Assembly (NCBI GenBank): GCA_947167515.1
Contig: CAMVIM010000015.1
Span: 1-64,000, forward strand
Reading direction: 5' to 3'
Length of the DNA stretch: 64,000 nucleotides
Source of the DNA: an uncultured Prevotellaceae bacterium
Lineage (GTDB): Bacteria > Bacteroidota > Bacteroidia > Bacteroidales > Bacteroidaceae
Both the position numbers and the translations under genes were made by a program. The notes under the pieces are model-generated. The model was given only the letters and a program-made list of their open reading frames with translations, did not search any database and had not been told where the DNA came from. Each line of letters opens with the position of its first letter. Positions within the stretch are counted from its first letter, which is position 1. This document shows positions 8,000 through 15,638 of this stretch, one piece after another.

Positions 8000-8701
8000 T
8001 TATTCTTTACGTGGGTCAATAGATTTAACAACTCCCTGTTCTGGCTTCGTGCGGCCATAAGTGCCAGTCACGCTCTTCAGAGCCTCGTTGGCATCCATGC
8101 CCTTCTTCACAGCCTCCATGAACTTGCCCATGTGCACGTACTCGTAACCGCACACCTCGTTGTCCTCGTCGAGGAACATCTTCGTGATGTAACCCTCAGT
8201 GAGCTGGAGGTAACGAGTGCCCTTCACCTTGGTGCCGTAGAGAGTGCCACACTGAGACACGAGTCCCTTGCCGAGGTCTTCCAGACCAGCGCCAATCACG
8301 AGACCACCCTCAGAGAATGCGGACTGAGTACGTCCATACACAATCTGGAGGAAGAGTTCACGCATAGCCGTGTTGATAGCGTCACAAACCAAGTCGGTGT
8401 TCAGCGCCTCGAGGATAGTCTTGCCAGGGAGAATCTCAGATGCCATAGCGGCAGAGTGAGTCATACCCGAGCAACCGATAGTCTCGACGAGACATTCCTC
8501 GATGATGCCTTCCTTCACGTTCAGAGAGAGCTTGCAGCAACCCTGCTGAGGAGCGCACCAACCAATACCATGTGTCATGCCTGAGATGTCCTTAATCTCC
8601 TTAGCCTGAATCCACTTGCCCTCTTCGGGAATTGGAGCGGGTCCGTGGTTAGGACCTTTGGCTACACAGCACATTTCCTGTACTTCTTTTGAATAAACCA
8701 T
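8000..8701 (-). CDS. NifU-like iron-sulfur scaffold family protein
   Basis: A 233-residue protein with an N-terminal IscU/NifU-like scaffold domain: GWCAPQQGCCKLSLNVKEG followed by IIEECLVETIGCSGMTHSAA and the helix MASEILPGKTILEAL, matching the D/C...C...GC pattern in which three Cys hold a nascent cluster. An unusual N-terminal piece (EMCCVAKGPNHGPAPIPEEG) and a C-terminal extension (130-233) go beyond ordinary IscU. First gene of a two-gene operon with the GGGtGRT protein; promoter at 8764-8771. It is probably a specialised scaffold or cluster carrier rather than housekeeping IscU. Confidence 0.8.
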   Translation of the reverse strand: MVYSKEVQEMCCVAKGPNHGPAPIPEEGKWIQAKEIKDISGMTHGIGWCAPQQGCCKLSLNVKEGIIEECLVETIGCSGMTHSAAMASEILPGKTILEALNTDLVCDAINTAMRELFLQIVYGRTQSAFSEGGLVIGAGLEDLGKGLVSQCGTLYGTKVKGTRYLQLTEGYITKMFLDEDNEVCGYEYVHMGKFMEAVKKGMDANEALKSVTGTYGRTKPEQGVVKSIDPRKE

Positions 8702-8763
8702 AATTGTGAAACAAATTAGTTAATTAAATAAAAAAATATGTGTATCTTTTATTTTCACGTTTG

Positions 8764-8771
8764 CAAAAGTA
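8764..8771 (-). promoter_or_regulatory. promoter -7 box (TACTTTTG)
   Basis: TAnnTTTG on the minus strand 62 bp ahead of the NifU-like start; drives the two-gene operon. Confidence 0.6.
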
Positions 8772-9035
8772 GGAAATAAAAATTAGAAGACCACACAAAA
8801 AAAGGAAAAACTTCTTATTTGGTATCATTTTTTTTGCCGAGAAGAAGAAAAGCACCACCTTTATGACACTGAATTTTACGATTAGCAATAGATAGTTATA
8901 ACTTTGTTGGCAAATAAAAATATAAAAGTAACCTGTTGAAACTTCGCGATCTTTGTTTCACAAATCCTTCATCAAGATTTCTGGCAATCGTCGTGTGTCC
9001 CAGATGTCCGCAATATAAAGACAATCTTCTTCACA
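8772..9035. other. non-coding stretch, nothing recognised
   Basis: A+T-rich. A TAACTTTG box on the plus strand near 8897 leads to no open frame. No stable hairpin or RNA gene seen. Confidence 0.4.
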
Positions 9036-9344
9036 CTACTCGCATAGCCAAGGGAATTTTTGTTCCAAGCTCGCATGAACATTCTCGCATGACATAATCC
9101 TTCCAGCTTTCATATCAGCCTCTGCCATATCAAGACGCTTGTTGATGTCCTCCATCGTGAAGGGCTCCGGCTCTGCAAGAATACCAGAATCTTTCTCATC
9201 TTCTGTGTCCATATACGAGGTGTACTCTTTTGTCGAAGGGGATTGCAACAAAAGAATCATCAAGTGTCGTTTCACCTCCGAAGGCATAGCTGCAAGATGG
9301 AAAGTGTTATAGAAATCAATGGCTGTTTTTTCTGCTGTACTCAT
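9036..9344 (-). CDS. small acidic protein, antitoxin-like C terminus
   Basis: A 102-residue protein starting MSTAEKTAIDFYN. The last 45 residues (FTMEDINKRLDMAEADMKAG, then S-x-E-N-V-HASLEQKFPWL) resemble the tail of addiction-module antitoxins, in which a helix of the type I-x-R-L-x-x-A-E-x-D-x-x-x-G is followed by a short helix and a Trp. No toxin partner lies next to it: the neighbours are a Bro-N pseudogene and non-coding sequence, so it may be an orphan. The ATG at 9371 is only about 11 bp past the -7 box at 9382-9389; the ATG at 9344 is the likelier start. Confidence 0.6.
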   Translation of the reverse strand: MSTAEKTAIDFYNTFHLAAMPSEVKRHLMILLLQSPSTKEYTSYMDTEDEKDSGILAEPEPFTMEDINKRLDMAEADMKAGRIMSCENVHASLEQKFPWLCE

Positions 9345-9381
9345 TAGACCTTTTTTGTGTAGAATCTTCAAAACTTGTTTG

Positions 9382-9389
9382 CAAAGGTA
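9382..9389 (-). promoter_or_regulatory. promoter -7 box (TACCTTTG)
   Basis: Minus-strand box just upstream of the antitoxin-like gene; decides in favour of the ATG at 9344. Confidence 0.6.
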
Positions 9390-9595
9390 ACGCTTCCTTT
9401 TGGTTCCTACAAATTTTTCACGTTTTTCTTTGTATCACATAATCATTGTACATTTGCACCGTGGTCTTCGGGGAACAGAAAGCTCTTACTTTTAACCAGG
9501 TCAAAATGAATACAGAAAAATATAGGATGTGAATTTTTCTTGAATGATTGATACATTTTACTCCTTTAATGTTTGTTTTTGTATAATAGACAGAT

Positions 9596-9603
9596 TATAT
9601 TTG
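9596..9603 (+). promoter_or_regulatory. promoter -7 box (TATATTTG)
   Basis: Plus-strand box 67 bp before the Bro-N remnant; probably the surviving promoter of that dead gene, now reading toward the small Cys-rich gene at 9946. Confidence 0.45.
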
Positions 9604-9669
9604 CACACGAAAAACTCTCAACACAGCTGAGACAAATCAGTTGAACGAACAATCTGAAATCAACAAAAC

Positions 9670-9798
9670 ATGGCCAAGAAACAAGCAATACAACTGTTTC
9701 AGAAAAGAAGGAAATGAAACCGTTACAATTGTAACCAGTTGAAGCTTCGTGCCGCTGGTGGCAAAATGCAACGAATTGAGTTATTATTTGCTACCTGA
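9670..9798 (+). pseudogene. degenerate remnant of a Bro-N domain (DinD/antirepressor-like) gene
   Basis: Starting at the ATG, MAKKQAIQLFQKRRK matches the usual N terminus of Bacteroidales Bro-N proteins (K-x-x-A-I-Q-L-F). About 80 residues are then missing. Overlapping frames next give KEGNETVTIVTS and QLKLRAAGGKMQ, which correspond to the later block KEGNETVTNxxQLKxxAxDGK of the same family. There are a large internal deletion, a frameshift and stops. Bro-N proteins are phage- or plasmid-associated DNA-binding proteins, so this marks an old mobile insertion. The family match is from memory, not from a search. Confidence 0.65.
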
Positions 9799-9945
9799 GA
9801 AAAAGATGAGGAGATATCCCTGCCATTCTGTCGTTTGGCACGTTTCTTGTTGGACTATCATCAAAAACAAAAAATAGGAACATTATGGACACAAAACTTT
9901 TCTTTAAAAATTCATCATCTCTCCTAATCACCTTAATTGAAAGAG

Positions 9946-10227
9946 ATGATGGAAAAGAAAAGAACAAAATTATGGAGACGTGAACAAGGTTTTCGTGTCT
10001 TCAAAGCCCGCTTGAAGTATTATGTGGCGGGCATGGATGTGTGTGTCATGGACGACGGACGTCGTGTCTATCGTCCTCAGTGGTTTGAATTGGCAAAATG
10101 CCACTGGGCGCAAGTGTACAAAACCACTAGAACGCCATGCAGTTGCTGGATGTGTCGAGGATACGAATACAGTCGCCTCGACTACAAAAAGGAGACATTG
10201 CGGATTATCAACGAAACAATGGAATGA
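9946..10227 (+). CDS. small basic protein with CSCWMC motif
   Basis: A 93-residue, strongly basic protein (MMEKKRTKLWRREQGFRVFKA). A central W-x-x-V-Y segment is followed by TTRTPCSCWMCRGYEYSR, with Cys-x-Cys-x-x-Cys. Small proteins with a (T/V)PCSCxMCG-like core followed by basic residues recur in many bacteria and are uncharacterised; the motif and charge suggest a metal-binding nucleic-acid-binding protein. That is inference. The frame opens at a TTG (9937), but two ATGs at 9946/9949 are better. It ends four bases before a very strong terminator, so it is expressed alone. Confidence 0.65.
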   Translation: MMEKKRTKLWRREQGFRVFKARLKYYVAGMDVCVMDDGRRVYRPQWFELAKCHWAQVYKTTRTPCSCWMCRGYEYSRLDYKKETLRIINETME

Positions 10228-10230
10228 AAA

Positions 10231-10273
10231 CAGCGTCGGGTCTGTCTGTTTGGCATGCCCGACGCTGTTTTTT
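10231..10273 (+). terminator. rho-independent terminator
   Basis: CAGCGTCGGG pairs perfectly with CCCGACGCTG, preceded by AAAA and followed by TTTTTTC. Confidence 0.9.
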
Positions 10274-10362
10274 CAACATGTTCACCCTTTATTTTCTTCC
10301 CTTTCCTTCTGTTGTACTCCCCACATAACATTTGGCAATTGTAGATACAACGACATGGTCAT

Positions 10363-10394
10363 AAAAAAGTCCCACCGTTTGTAGCCGGTGGGAC
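10363..10394 (-). terminator. minus-strand terminator inside a repeat
   Basis: GTCCCACCG / CGGTGGGAC (10369-10377 / 10386-10394) is a perfect 9-bp stem; on the minus strand it is followed by TTTTTTATG. It probably ends the methyltransferase transcript about 310 bp past the stop codon. Confidence 0.6.
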
Positions 10395-10478
10395 ACCCCG
10401 AAGTATGGAAATCACCCCCCCAATAAAAGTGTGGAAATACAAATTTGGGGGTGGGACACCTCGTATAATGAAAATCAT
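10387..10478. repeat. two direct copies of a GGTGGGACACC unit
   Basis: GGTGGGACACC begins at 10387 and again at 10450; in each copy a near-matching stretch ending in AAATCA follows. No convincing gene lies in 10274-10704; the rest is T-rich plus-strand sequence in which I see nothing. Confidence 0.45.
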
Positions 10479-10704
10479 AACCACCATCTGCGACCCAGTG
10501 AGTGGGGATGTATAAACGCAACCCCGACTCCCATCATGAAAGATGCTTCGTTTTCCTTTCTTGTTTGCACAAGCTACGGCAAACTTGCTGCATTTCCAAA
10601 TTTCTCTCAGTGTTTTTTCATTTTTCTATCATTTTTTAGTTCCTGTTCAATCTTTGGATTATTTCCTTTGTATGAACACAATATTGCTAGATGGAATATG
10701 TGTC

Positions 10705-13017
10705 CTATTTTAGGAATTCATACCCAAACAAAGTGGGTACAATCTCATGGATGTAATATTCTTTTACAAGACCTGCCAGTGTTTCGATATTTCCATTTAG
10801 TTCTGGATAGTCGGGAACATTATCCCCCGTGTCTTCATCTGTATGGAACGTGTTCAGTTCTGTCTTTATCTGATACAGTCCATAGTTGTATTTAGGTTGA
10901 TACCCTGCAGTTTTCTTAGCGTCTGTCAAAATCTTTTCCCATAAATTCAAAAGAGTTTCTTCTTCGTTCGATTTTGACATCTTACGAAGAGCGGTAAAAG
11001 CCAATGTCTCTCCGTTTGTGGTGTCGAGACACAGTTGATTCTTGTAATGTCTGCCATCTGTTCCAATGAATTCACGCATGTGGTTTTGAGGCTCCAATAC
11101 CGTGAATAACAGGCATTTCAATAGATAAGCACTAAGCTTTCCATTGGCTACATCCTTTTCATATCTTTGTGCCCCGTCCCCAGATTTCATTATTCTGCCT
11201 CGTTCTGTCCATGCTCTATTATACGTAATGTATCGACTGGATGCGAACATTGGGAGTTTTTCAAGAAAATTGTCGCTACGGAGATAGAAACCATTACCAT
11301 CATATCTTCCTGCTATTAAAAGGCTTGCCATATTGTCTGGATTGTCAAATCCACTACTATATACAGCCATATATCCAAGAATGTTCTCGTTTGTTACGGG
11401 TTTCAGTCGAATAGTATTTGAATGTATTCTCTCTGTACCATCTTTACTACAAAGTATTCCTTTGTTGACTTCGTCATTCGAAAAAATTCTCTTGTCGAAA
11501 TAACTTTTGCTATATGATGTGTGAATTTTTTTGATGGATAGTGTGCCGAAATAAGATAATTGTTCAGAGGAATCTATATCATAGGCTTCTATTTCAAAGC
11601 TATCAAGTTCCTTATCATCTTCGTTACTCCATAATGCAACCATAATAGTGGCAGCGATATTGGTGTGGAAATGCTTTCGGTTGAAGGCAAAACCACCAAG
11701 AAATCTCTTGCTAATGAGATGCTGAACCTTCCAGTATTTTGCAGGAGAATATACGATATAACTATCCGTCGGCTGGCGAAGATAATACTTGAAGGCAGAC
11801 CATATAAAGACATTTCCCAATTCATTCAGAGCCGTACCTCTCACCTCCTTCTTCATTTCCTTAAAGACTTCGCATTTCTTCCATTCCGAGCTCTTTTTTC
11901 CTGCATTCTTCTTCTGATGCTCGATGGAGGTGGTGTCTGCAAAGGGTGGATTCTCAAAGAGAATAATGGTGCATAGAGGATTGTTGACATACTGCATGAT
12001 GATTTCATTCTCGATGTATTCCATGCTGAGCGCATTGGCACCACGCACCATACCACCATTGAAAGTGTCTGTCTGTTCCGTCGGAGGGATAATGTGCCTA
12101 ACCTTATCGCCAAGTGTTTCGAGCAACACTTTATATTCATAATACTCGTATGTGGAAACAATGGTGTGGCTCAGTTCTTCTTGCGTCATCTGTGACTCCA
12201 AATTGCCTGTTCCCGCACATCTGTCTATGATAACATAGTCGTTGCCCTTCGGAATACGGTCGATAGCCTTGCGGACAAGTTCCAAGGATTTCATGGCATA
12301 TACAGGATGAGTATAAAATGCGCCAAGGTCTTTCTTGTGGAGGTCATCATTCAGCCTATCCATCAGATAGCGGAAACGTTCATTGCTCTTTCCTCGGTAC
12401 GGATGGATGTACTCACGGAATTTGTCAGGCAATCTGATTTCCCCAATGATTTTCACTTGCCCTGTTTCATCTCCAATAAAATCAGCCTTTGTGGCTTTAG
12501 GGTATAGTTTATAATAACTGGAAGCCCATCCAACAATGCAATTCTCGTCAATGTTGATTTTCGTGAAACTGTTAGTCCGCAAAATACCAATCATCTCTTC
12601 CTCTTCCGCTGGATTGCTAAAATCCAACCTTCTGATAGCATCATTTGCCACAAAGTTCGTATTGTTGCGTGAAGCCCCTCCCACATACACTTTCTCTATG
12701 TGACTCAAATAGTCTTCCGAATGGTACAGGTATGCCATTGAAGTATTCAACGACACCAACAAAATGTTGGCAGGAAGGGGCTTCCCCTTTATTCTCATGG
12801 CTGAGAGCAGTTTGATAGTTTGAAAGAGCACCGTGTTCAAATTGTCAATTATCAACTTGAACTCTATCAGATTCCCCCTGACAATGCCATCGCTATAGTC
12901 TCGTTGCACATCCGACACGTCAAGTGAGGAATCTACACGTTGCAAATACTTCTGCAGGAAATCCACTTGTCCCTGCAATTCTTTCTCGTACTTCTTTGAA
13001 AATGAAAGGTCAGCCAT
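10705..13017 (-). CDS. solitary adenine-N6 DNA methyltransferase (type IIG-like)
   Basis: A 770-residue protein. The N-terminal half is helical. The SAM-binding motif I, DRCAGTGNLE, is at residues 265-274, preceded by the typical LGAFYTHPVYA (motif X), and the catalytic motif IV is ENPPFAD (NPPF at 356-359). The long C-terminal part (about 450-770) resembles a target-recognition region. No PD-ExK nuclease motif stands out, and no restriction or specificity gene is adjacent, so it is an orphan methyltransferase or one whose nuclease was lost. The first in-frame start is a TTG at 13068 inside a hairpin; the ATG at 13017 (MADLSFSKKYEKEL) is far better. The leader contains the structured RNA at 13067-13316. 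Confidence 0.85.
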   Translation of the reverse strand: MADLSFSKKYEKELQGQVDFLQKYLQRVDSSLDVSDVQRDYSDGIVRGNLIEFKLIIDNLNTVLFQTIKLLSAMRIKGKPLPANILLVSLNTSMAYLYHSEDYLSHIEKVYVGGASRNNTNFVANDAIRRLDFSNPAEEEEMIGILRTNSFTKINIDENCIVGWASSYYKLYPKATKADFIGDETGQVKIIGEIRLPDKFREYIHPYRGKSNERFRYLMDRLNDDLHKKDLGAFYTHPVYAMKSLELVRKAIDRIPKGNDYVIIDRCAGTGNLESQMTQEELSHTIVSTYEYYEYKVLLETLGDKVRHIIPPTEQTDTFNGGMVRGANALSMEYIENEIIMQYVNNPLCTIILFENPPFADTTSIEHQKKNAGKKSSEWKKCEVFKEMKKEVRGTALNELGNVFIWSAFKYYLRQPTDSYIVYSPAKYWKVQHLISKRFLGGFAFNRKHFHTNIAATIMVALWSNEDDKELDSFEIEAYDIDSSEQLSYFGTLSIKKIHTSYSKSYFDKRIFSNDEVNKGILCSKDGTERIHSNTIRLKPVTNENILGYMAVYSSGFDNPDNMASLLIAGRYDGNGFYLRSDNFLEKLPMFASSRYITYNRAWTERGRIMKSGDGAQRYEKDVANGKLSAYLLKCLLFTVLEPQNHMREFIGTDGRHYKNQLCLDTTNGETLAFTALRKMSKSNEEETLLNLWEKILTDAKKTAGYQPKYNYGLYQIKTELNTFHTDEDTGDNVPDYPELNGNIETLAGLVKEYYIHEIVPTLFGYEFLK

Positions 13018-13020
13018 ATA

Positions 13021-13054
13021 GATTGATAGTCTTTTGTGCACCCAACTATCAATC
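13021..13054 (-). promoter_or_regulatory. 10-bp perfect hairpin touching the methyltransferase start
   Basis: GATTGATAGT and ACTATCAATC form a perfect stem ending 3 bp before the ATG at 13017 (TAT then ATG). It overlaps a second stem (ATCACGCC 13052-13059 with GGCGTGAT 13073-13080), so the two compete. It could gate translation of the methyltransferase. Confidence 0.5.
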
Positions 13055-13066
13055 ACGCCAAGACGC

Positions 13067-13316
13067 AAAAAAGGCGTGATGCACCTTATTGCGTTCAGCT
13101 TTGAGGCAGCCTCGGAATGGAAACCTCACCCATCTAAACAAGAATGCATCACGCAGAGCGTGTGCATTGCTATTGTATAGATGGGAAGATGTCCATACCG
13201 AACACCTTTCACATTTTATTTCTGTGTTACGTTATTTCCAATAAGTTTCCGAGGCTTTTGGCTGAACGCGAAATAATAGCGAATGCTTTGTTATGGTCGG
13301 GATTTCTCCCCCAACC
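13067..13316 (-). ncRNA. candidate structured RNA or leader, about 250 nt
   Basis: Transcribed from the TACTTTTG box at 13322-13329 and ending in six T (13072-13067). A 5' hairpin (13295-13316) is followed by a long-range stem GCGTTCAGC/GCTGAACGC (13091-13099 with 13261-13269), extended by TTATT/AATAA and GCCTCGG/CCGAGGC (13109-13115 with 13249-13255). Inside are small hairpins (13232-13244, 13210-13226) and a long hairpin 13129-13185 (CCCATCTA/TAGATGGG, ACAA/TTGT, AATGCA/TGCATT, CACGC/GCGTG, loop AGA). TGCATCACGC before the T-run can instead pair with the inner GCGTGATGCA, making a terminator that breaks the long hairpin. I recognise no known RNA family. Confidence 0.6.
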
Positions 13317-13321
13317 GATTG

Positions 13322-13329
13322 CAAAAGTA
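13322..13329 (-). promoter_or_regulatory. promoter -7 box (TACTTTTG) of the structured RNA
   Basis: Minus-strand TAnnTTTG; the predicted start falls at the 5' hairpin of the candidate RNA (about 13315). Confidence 0.55.
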
Positions 13330-13480
13330 AGAAAGATTTATGAACCACACAAACATTCTCGAAAAAACTTCACAGACTTTCTTGTGAAGTCCTCAAAACA
13401 ATCGTATAGTGGCAACAATAAATGTATTTTTTATATTCGGAAAAAATATCCCTTTTTTATATATTGTGGAAATAATGTCG

Positions 13481-13488
13481 TACCTTTG
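13481..13488 (+). promoter_or_regulatory. promoter -7 box (TACCTTTG)
   Basis: Canonical box 26 bp before the sanA-like start. Confidence 0.65.
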
Positions 13489-13513
13489 CAAAAGCACAGA
13501 AGAATTAAGGTAA

Positions 13514-14164
13514 ATGAAAAGAAAGAGAATCTTGAGATGGATTGCGTGGGGAATGGGTTGTTCCCTGGTGATGATGTGTGCGGTGATGTGGGTCTGCAAT
13601 CAGATGGTTGTAGACAATGCGGAGGGGAAGACTTGGGATGAGATGGATGGTGTCGGGTATCGTGAGGTGGGGCTTTTGTTGGGGACAACTCCACAGACGA
13701 GGATTGGGAATCGCAGGAATCTGTTCTTCCTGTATCGCATCGATGCTGCGGAGGAGCTGTACAAGGCGGGAAAGATTGGGAAGATTCTGATTAGTGGCGA
13801 CGAAAACAGTTTGGATGGCATCAATGAGCCTGAGTGCATGAGGGATTCGCTGATTGCAAGGGGTGTCCCGTCGGAGGCTATCATGCTGGACGGGAAGGGC
13901 TTCAGAACGATTCTATCGGTCATCCGTGCTAACCAAGTGTATGGATTGAAGAGTTACACGATTATCTCCCAGCGATTCCACAACGAGCGGGCTTTGTATC
14001 AAGCGGAACATCTGGGGCTGGATGTGAAGGACCTTCAAGCCTTCAATGCCAGAAGCCCCTTCTCTGAAATGGCCGTCATGATTTATGTGCGTGAGTATTT
14101 TGCAAGAGTGAAGATGTTTTGGGATTTGTGGACCTCTGATGAAACTTCTGATACTCACAAATGA
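13514..14164 (+). CDS. sanA: SanA/YdcF-family (DUF218) membrane-anchored protein
   Basis: A 216-residue protein. One N-terminal transmembrane helix (residues 9-28, rich in Met, Val and Cys) is followed by a DUF218 domain: VGLLLGTTPQ, RIDAAEELYKAGKIGKILISGDE, the Glu/Asp-rich turn, and YTIISQRFHNERALYQAEHLGLDV. This is the layout of SanA of enterobacteria, which affects envelope permeability and vancomycin sensitivity; the biochemical activity is not settled. Transcribed alone from the TACCTTTG promoter at 13481. The symbol follows family resemblance. Confidence 0.85.
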   Translation: MKRKRILRWIAWGMGCSLVMMCAVMWVCNQMVVDNAEGKTWDEMDGVGYREVGLLLGTTPQTRIGNRRNLFFLYRIDAAEELYKAGKIGKILISGDENSLDGINEPECMRDSLIARGVPSEAIMLDGKGFRTILSVIRANQVYGLKSYTIISQRFHNERALYQAEHLGLDVKDLQAFNARSPFSEMAVMIYVREYFARVKMFWDLWTSDETSDTHK

Positions 14165-14259
14165 CTTGGGAAAAACGATATTTTCCAATAATTAACGCTC
14201 ATTTGTCCCGATATTTTAAGTTTTTTATCGAGACTATCTCATAAGTCTAGTTTTTTATG

Positions 14260-14267
14260 TAGATTTG
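14260..14267 (+). promoter_or_regulatory. promoter -7 box (TAGATTTG)
   Basis: Box 46 bp before the ATG at 14313; it overlaps the upstream end of the open frame (14265), which rules out the longer protein. Confidence 0.6.
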
Positions 14268-14312
14268 CAACACCAAAAACTAAAGATTAGCTTTACTGAC
14301 AAAACTTACAAA

Positions 14313-15638
14313 ATGATGGAAACAAAACTAAAAACATGGATGGGCATGACTCTCCTGACTGGCATGCTCATGGGACATGCGGACACTATGACTGCACAAG
14401 TGTCGAACGGGCAACAAGCGGGAACTGCTGTGACGGAACCCATCAAGCTCCCCACCCTCAAGGCACCGAAAGGGAAAGAAATCTACATTCCAAAAGATTT
14501 GAAGGACAACGACTTCACCGACCCTGAGTCGAAGTGGAGCTTTGCACGGTGCGCCTACACGGAGGATATCATCATCTTCTGGGAGAAGCCCTTCGGACAC
14601 GACCTGAGTCAGGCGCCTGACCTTGAGGGACACAACATGAAGGTGGATTTACAGAATCTGCTCCTGCGCATCCAGTCATTTTATGACTTCTACAAGGACG
14701 AACTTCAGTTCATCAAACCTGGTTCCAACGCTGACCGCTACCGCATGATGGTTATGCTCAACTATTCGCTGGAGGGCACAGCCTACGGTGGCGACTATGA
14801 CGGAGTGATTGGTGCGCTCTGGATTTCGCCCAACCGTGTGCAGGACGAGAAACTGAACTGCATCGCCCACGAACTCGGACATTCGTTCCAATCGATGATT
14901 GCCTGCGACCATCAGGGCGAAAGCTGGGGCGGTGGCGGCATCTTCGAGATGTGCAGCCAATGGATGCTCTTCAACGTGAACCCCGAATGGCCCACCGACG
15001 AGAACTACCACTGGAAAGCCTTCATCGACCACGCCAACCTGCGTTTCCTCGATGGCGAAAACATCTACCACTCACCCTATCTGCTGGAGTACTGGAGCTT
15101 GAAGCATGGAAAGACCGTCATCGGCGACCTCTTCCGTGCCGGCAAGCGGGGCGAAGACCCTGCATCCACCTACATGAAGATGTTCAACATGACCAACGGG
15201 GACTTTGCCAAAGAAGCCGTCGATTGCTACTCGCGTCTGCTCACCTTCGACTTCCCAGGCAAACATCAGGCTAACAAGAAGTATGCGGGCGAGTTTGTGA
15301 ACCAAAAGCCCTTGCAGGTGTTCGGTGCCAACGTCATCAAACTCGACACGAACGGAAAACCTGCCGTGAAGGTGAAGTTCGATGGTGACGACAAGAAAGA
15401 CGGCTATGCCTATCGGCTGGTGGCAGTGAAGAACAACGCCAAGGCCGTCTATGGCGACATTGCCACAGGCACAAAAGGAGAACTGAAGATGAACCTCCCT
15501 GCCGACACCAAGGGTGTGTATCTGGTCATCACGGGCTATCCGCTCGGCGAATATAAGCCCTACACGTTCAACCCTTACGACGAGGATAGCAAACCCGAAG
15601 AACCACACATTTATAAATATCAATTCAAAACAAAATGA
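14313..15638 (+). CDS. secreted HExxH metallopeptidase-like protein (DUF6055-like)
   Basis: A 441-residue exported protein: signal peptide ending near TMTAQ, then a domain with HELGH at residues 186-190 and GIFEMCSQW about 25 residues later, whose Glu may be the third zinc ligand. The flanking blocks (WSFARCAYTEDIIIFWEKPF, SLKHGKTVIGDLF, CYSRLLTFDFPG) parallel the C-terminal half of the 1081-residue protein at 2601-5846, so the two are paralogues sharing the catalytic domain. It lacks the paralogue's binding modules and T9SS-like tail. It overlaps the GH97 gene by 4 bp (ATGA), so protein and glycan attack are probably coupled. The Zn role is inferred from motifs. Confidence 0.85.
   Translation: MMETKLKTWMGMTLLTGMLMGHADTMTAQVSNGQQAGTAVTEPIKLPTLKAPKGKEIYIPKDLKDNDFTDPESKWSFARCAYTEDIIIFWEKPFGHDLSQAPDLEGHNMKVDLQNLLLRIQSFYDFYKDELQFIKPGSNADRYRMMVMLNYSLEGTAYGGDYDGVIGALWISPNRVQDEKLNCIAHELGHSFQSMIACDHQGESWGGGGIFEMCSQWMLFNVNPEWPTDENYHWKAFIDHANLRFLDGENIYHSPYLLEYWSLKHGKTVIGDLFRAGKRGEDPASTYMKMFNMTNGDFAKEAVDCYSRLLTFDFPGKHQANKKYAGEFVNQKPLQVFGANVIKLDTNGKPAVKVKFDGDDKKDGYAYRLVAVKNNAKAVYGDIATGTKGELKMNLPADTKGVYLVITGYPLGEYKPYTFNPYDEDSKPEEPHIYKYQFKTK

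Noticed and set aside
10282..10521. Minus-strand reading frame with repeated DFH...CPT phrases
   Set aside because: The phrases come from the GGTGGGACACC direct repeats and a terminator hairpin; no promoter, and composition is not gene-like.
13067..13316. Retron msr-msd-like RNA
   Set aside because: The long hairpin looks like an msd stem, but no reverse transcriptase lies nearby and the adjacent gene is a DNA methyltransferase; the paired a1/a2 arrangement next to an RT is missing.
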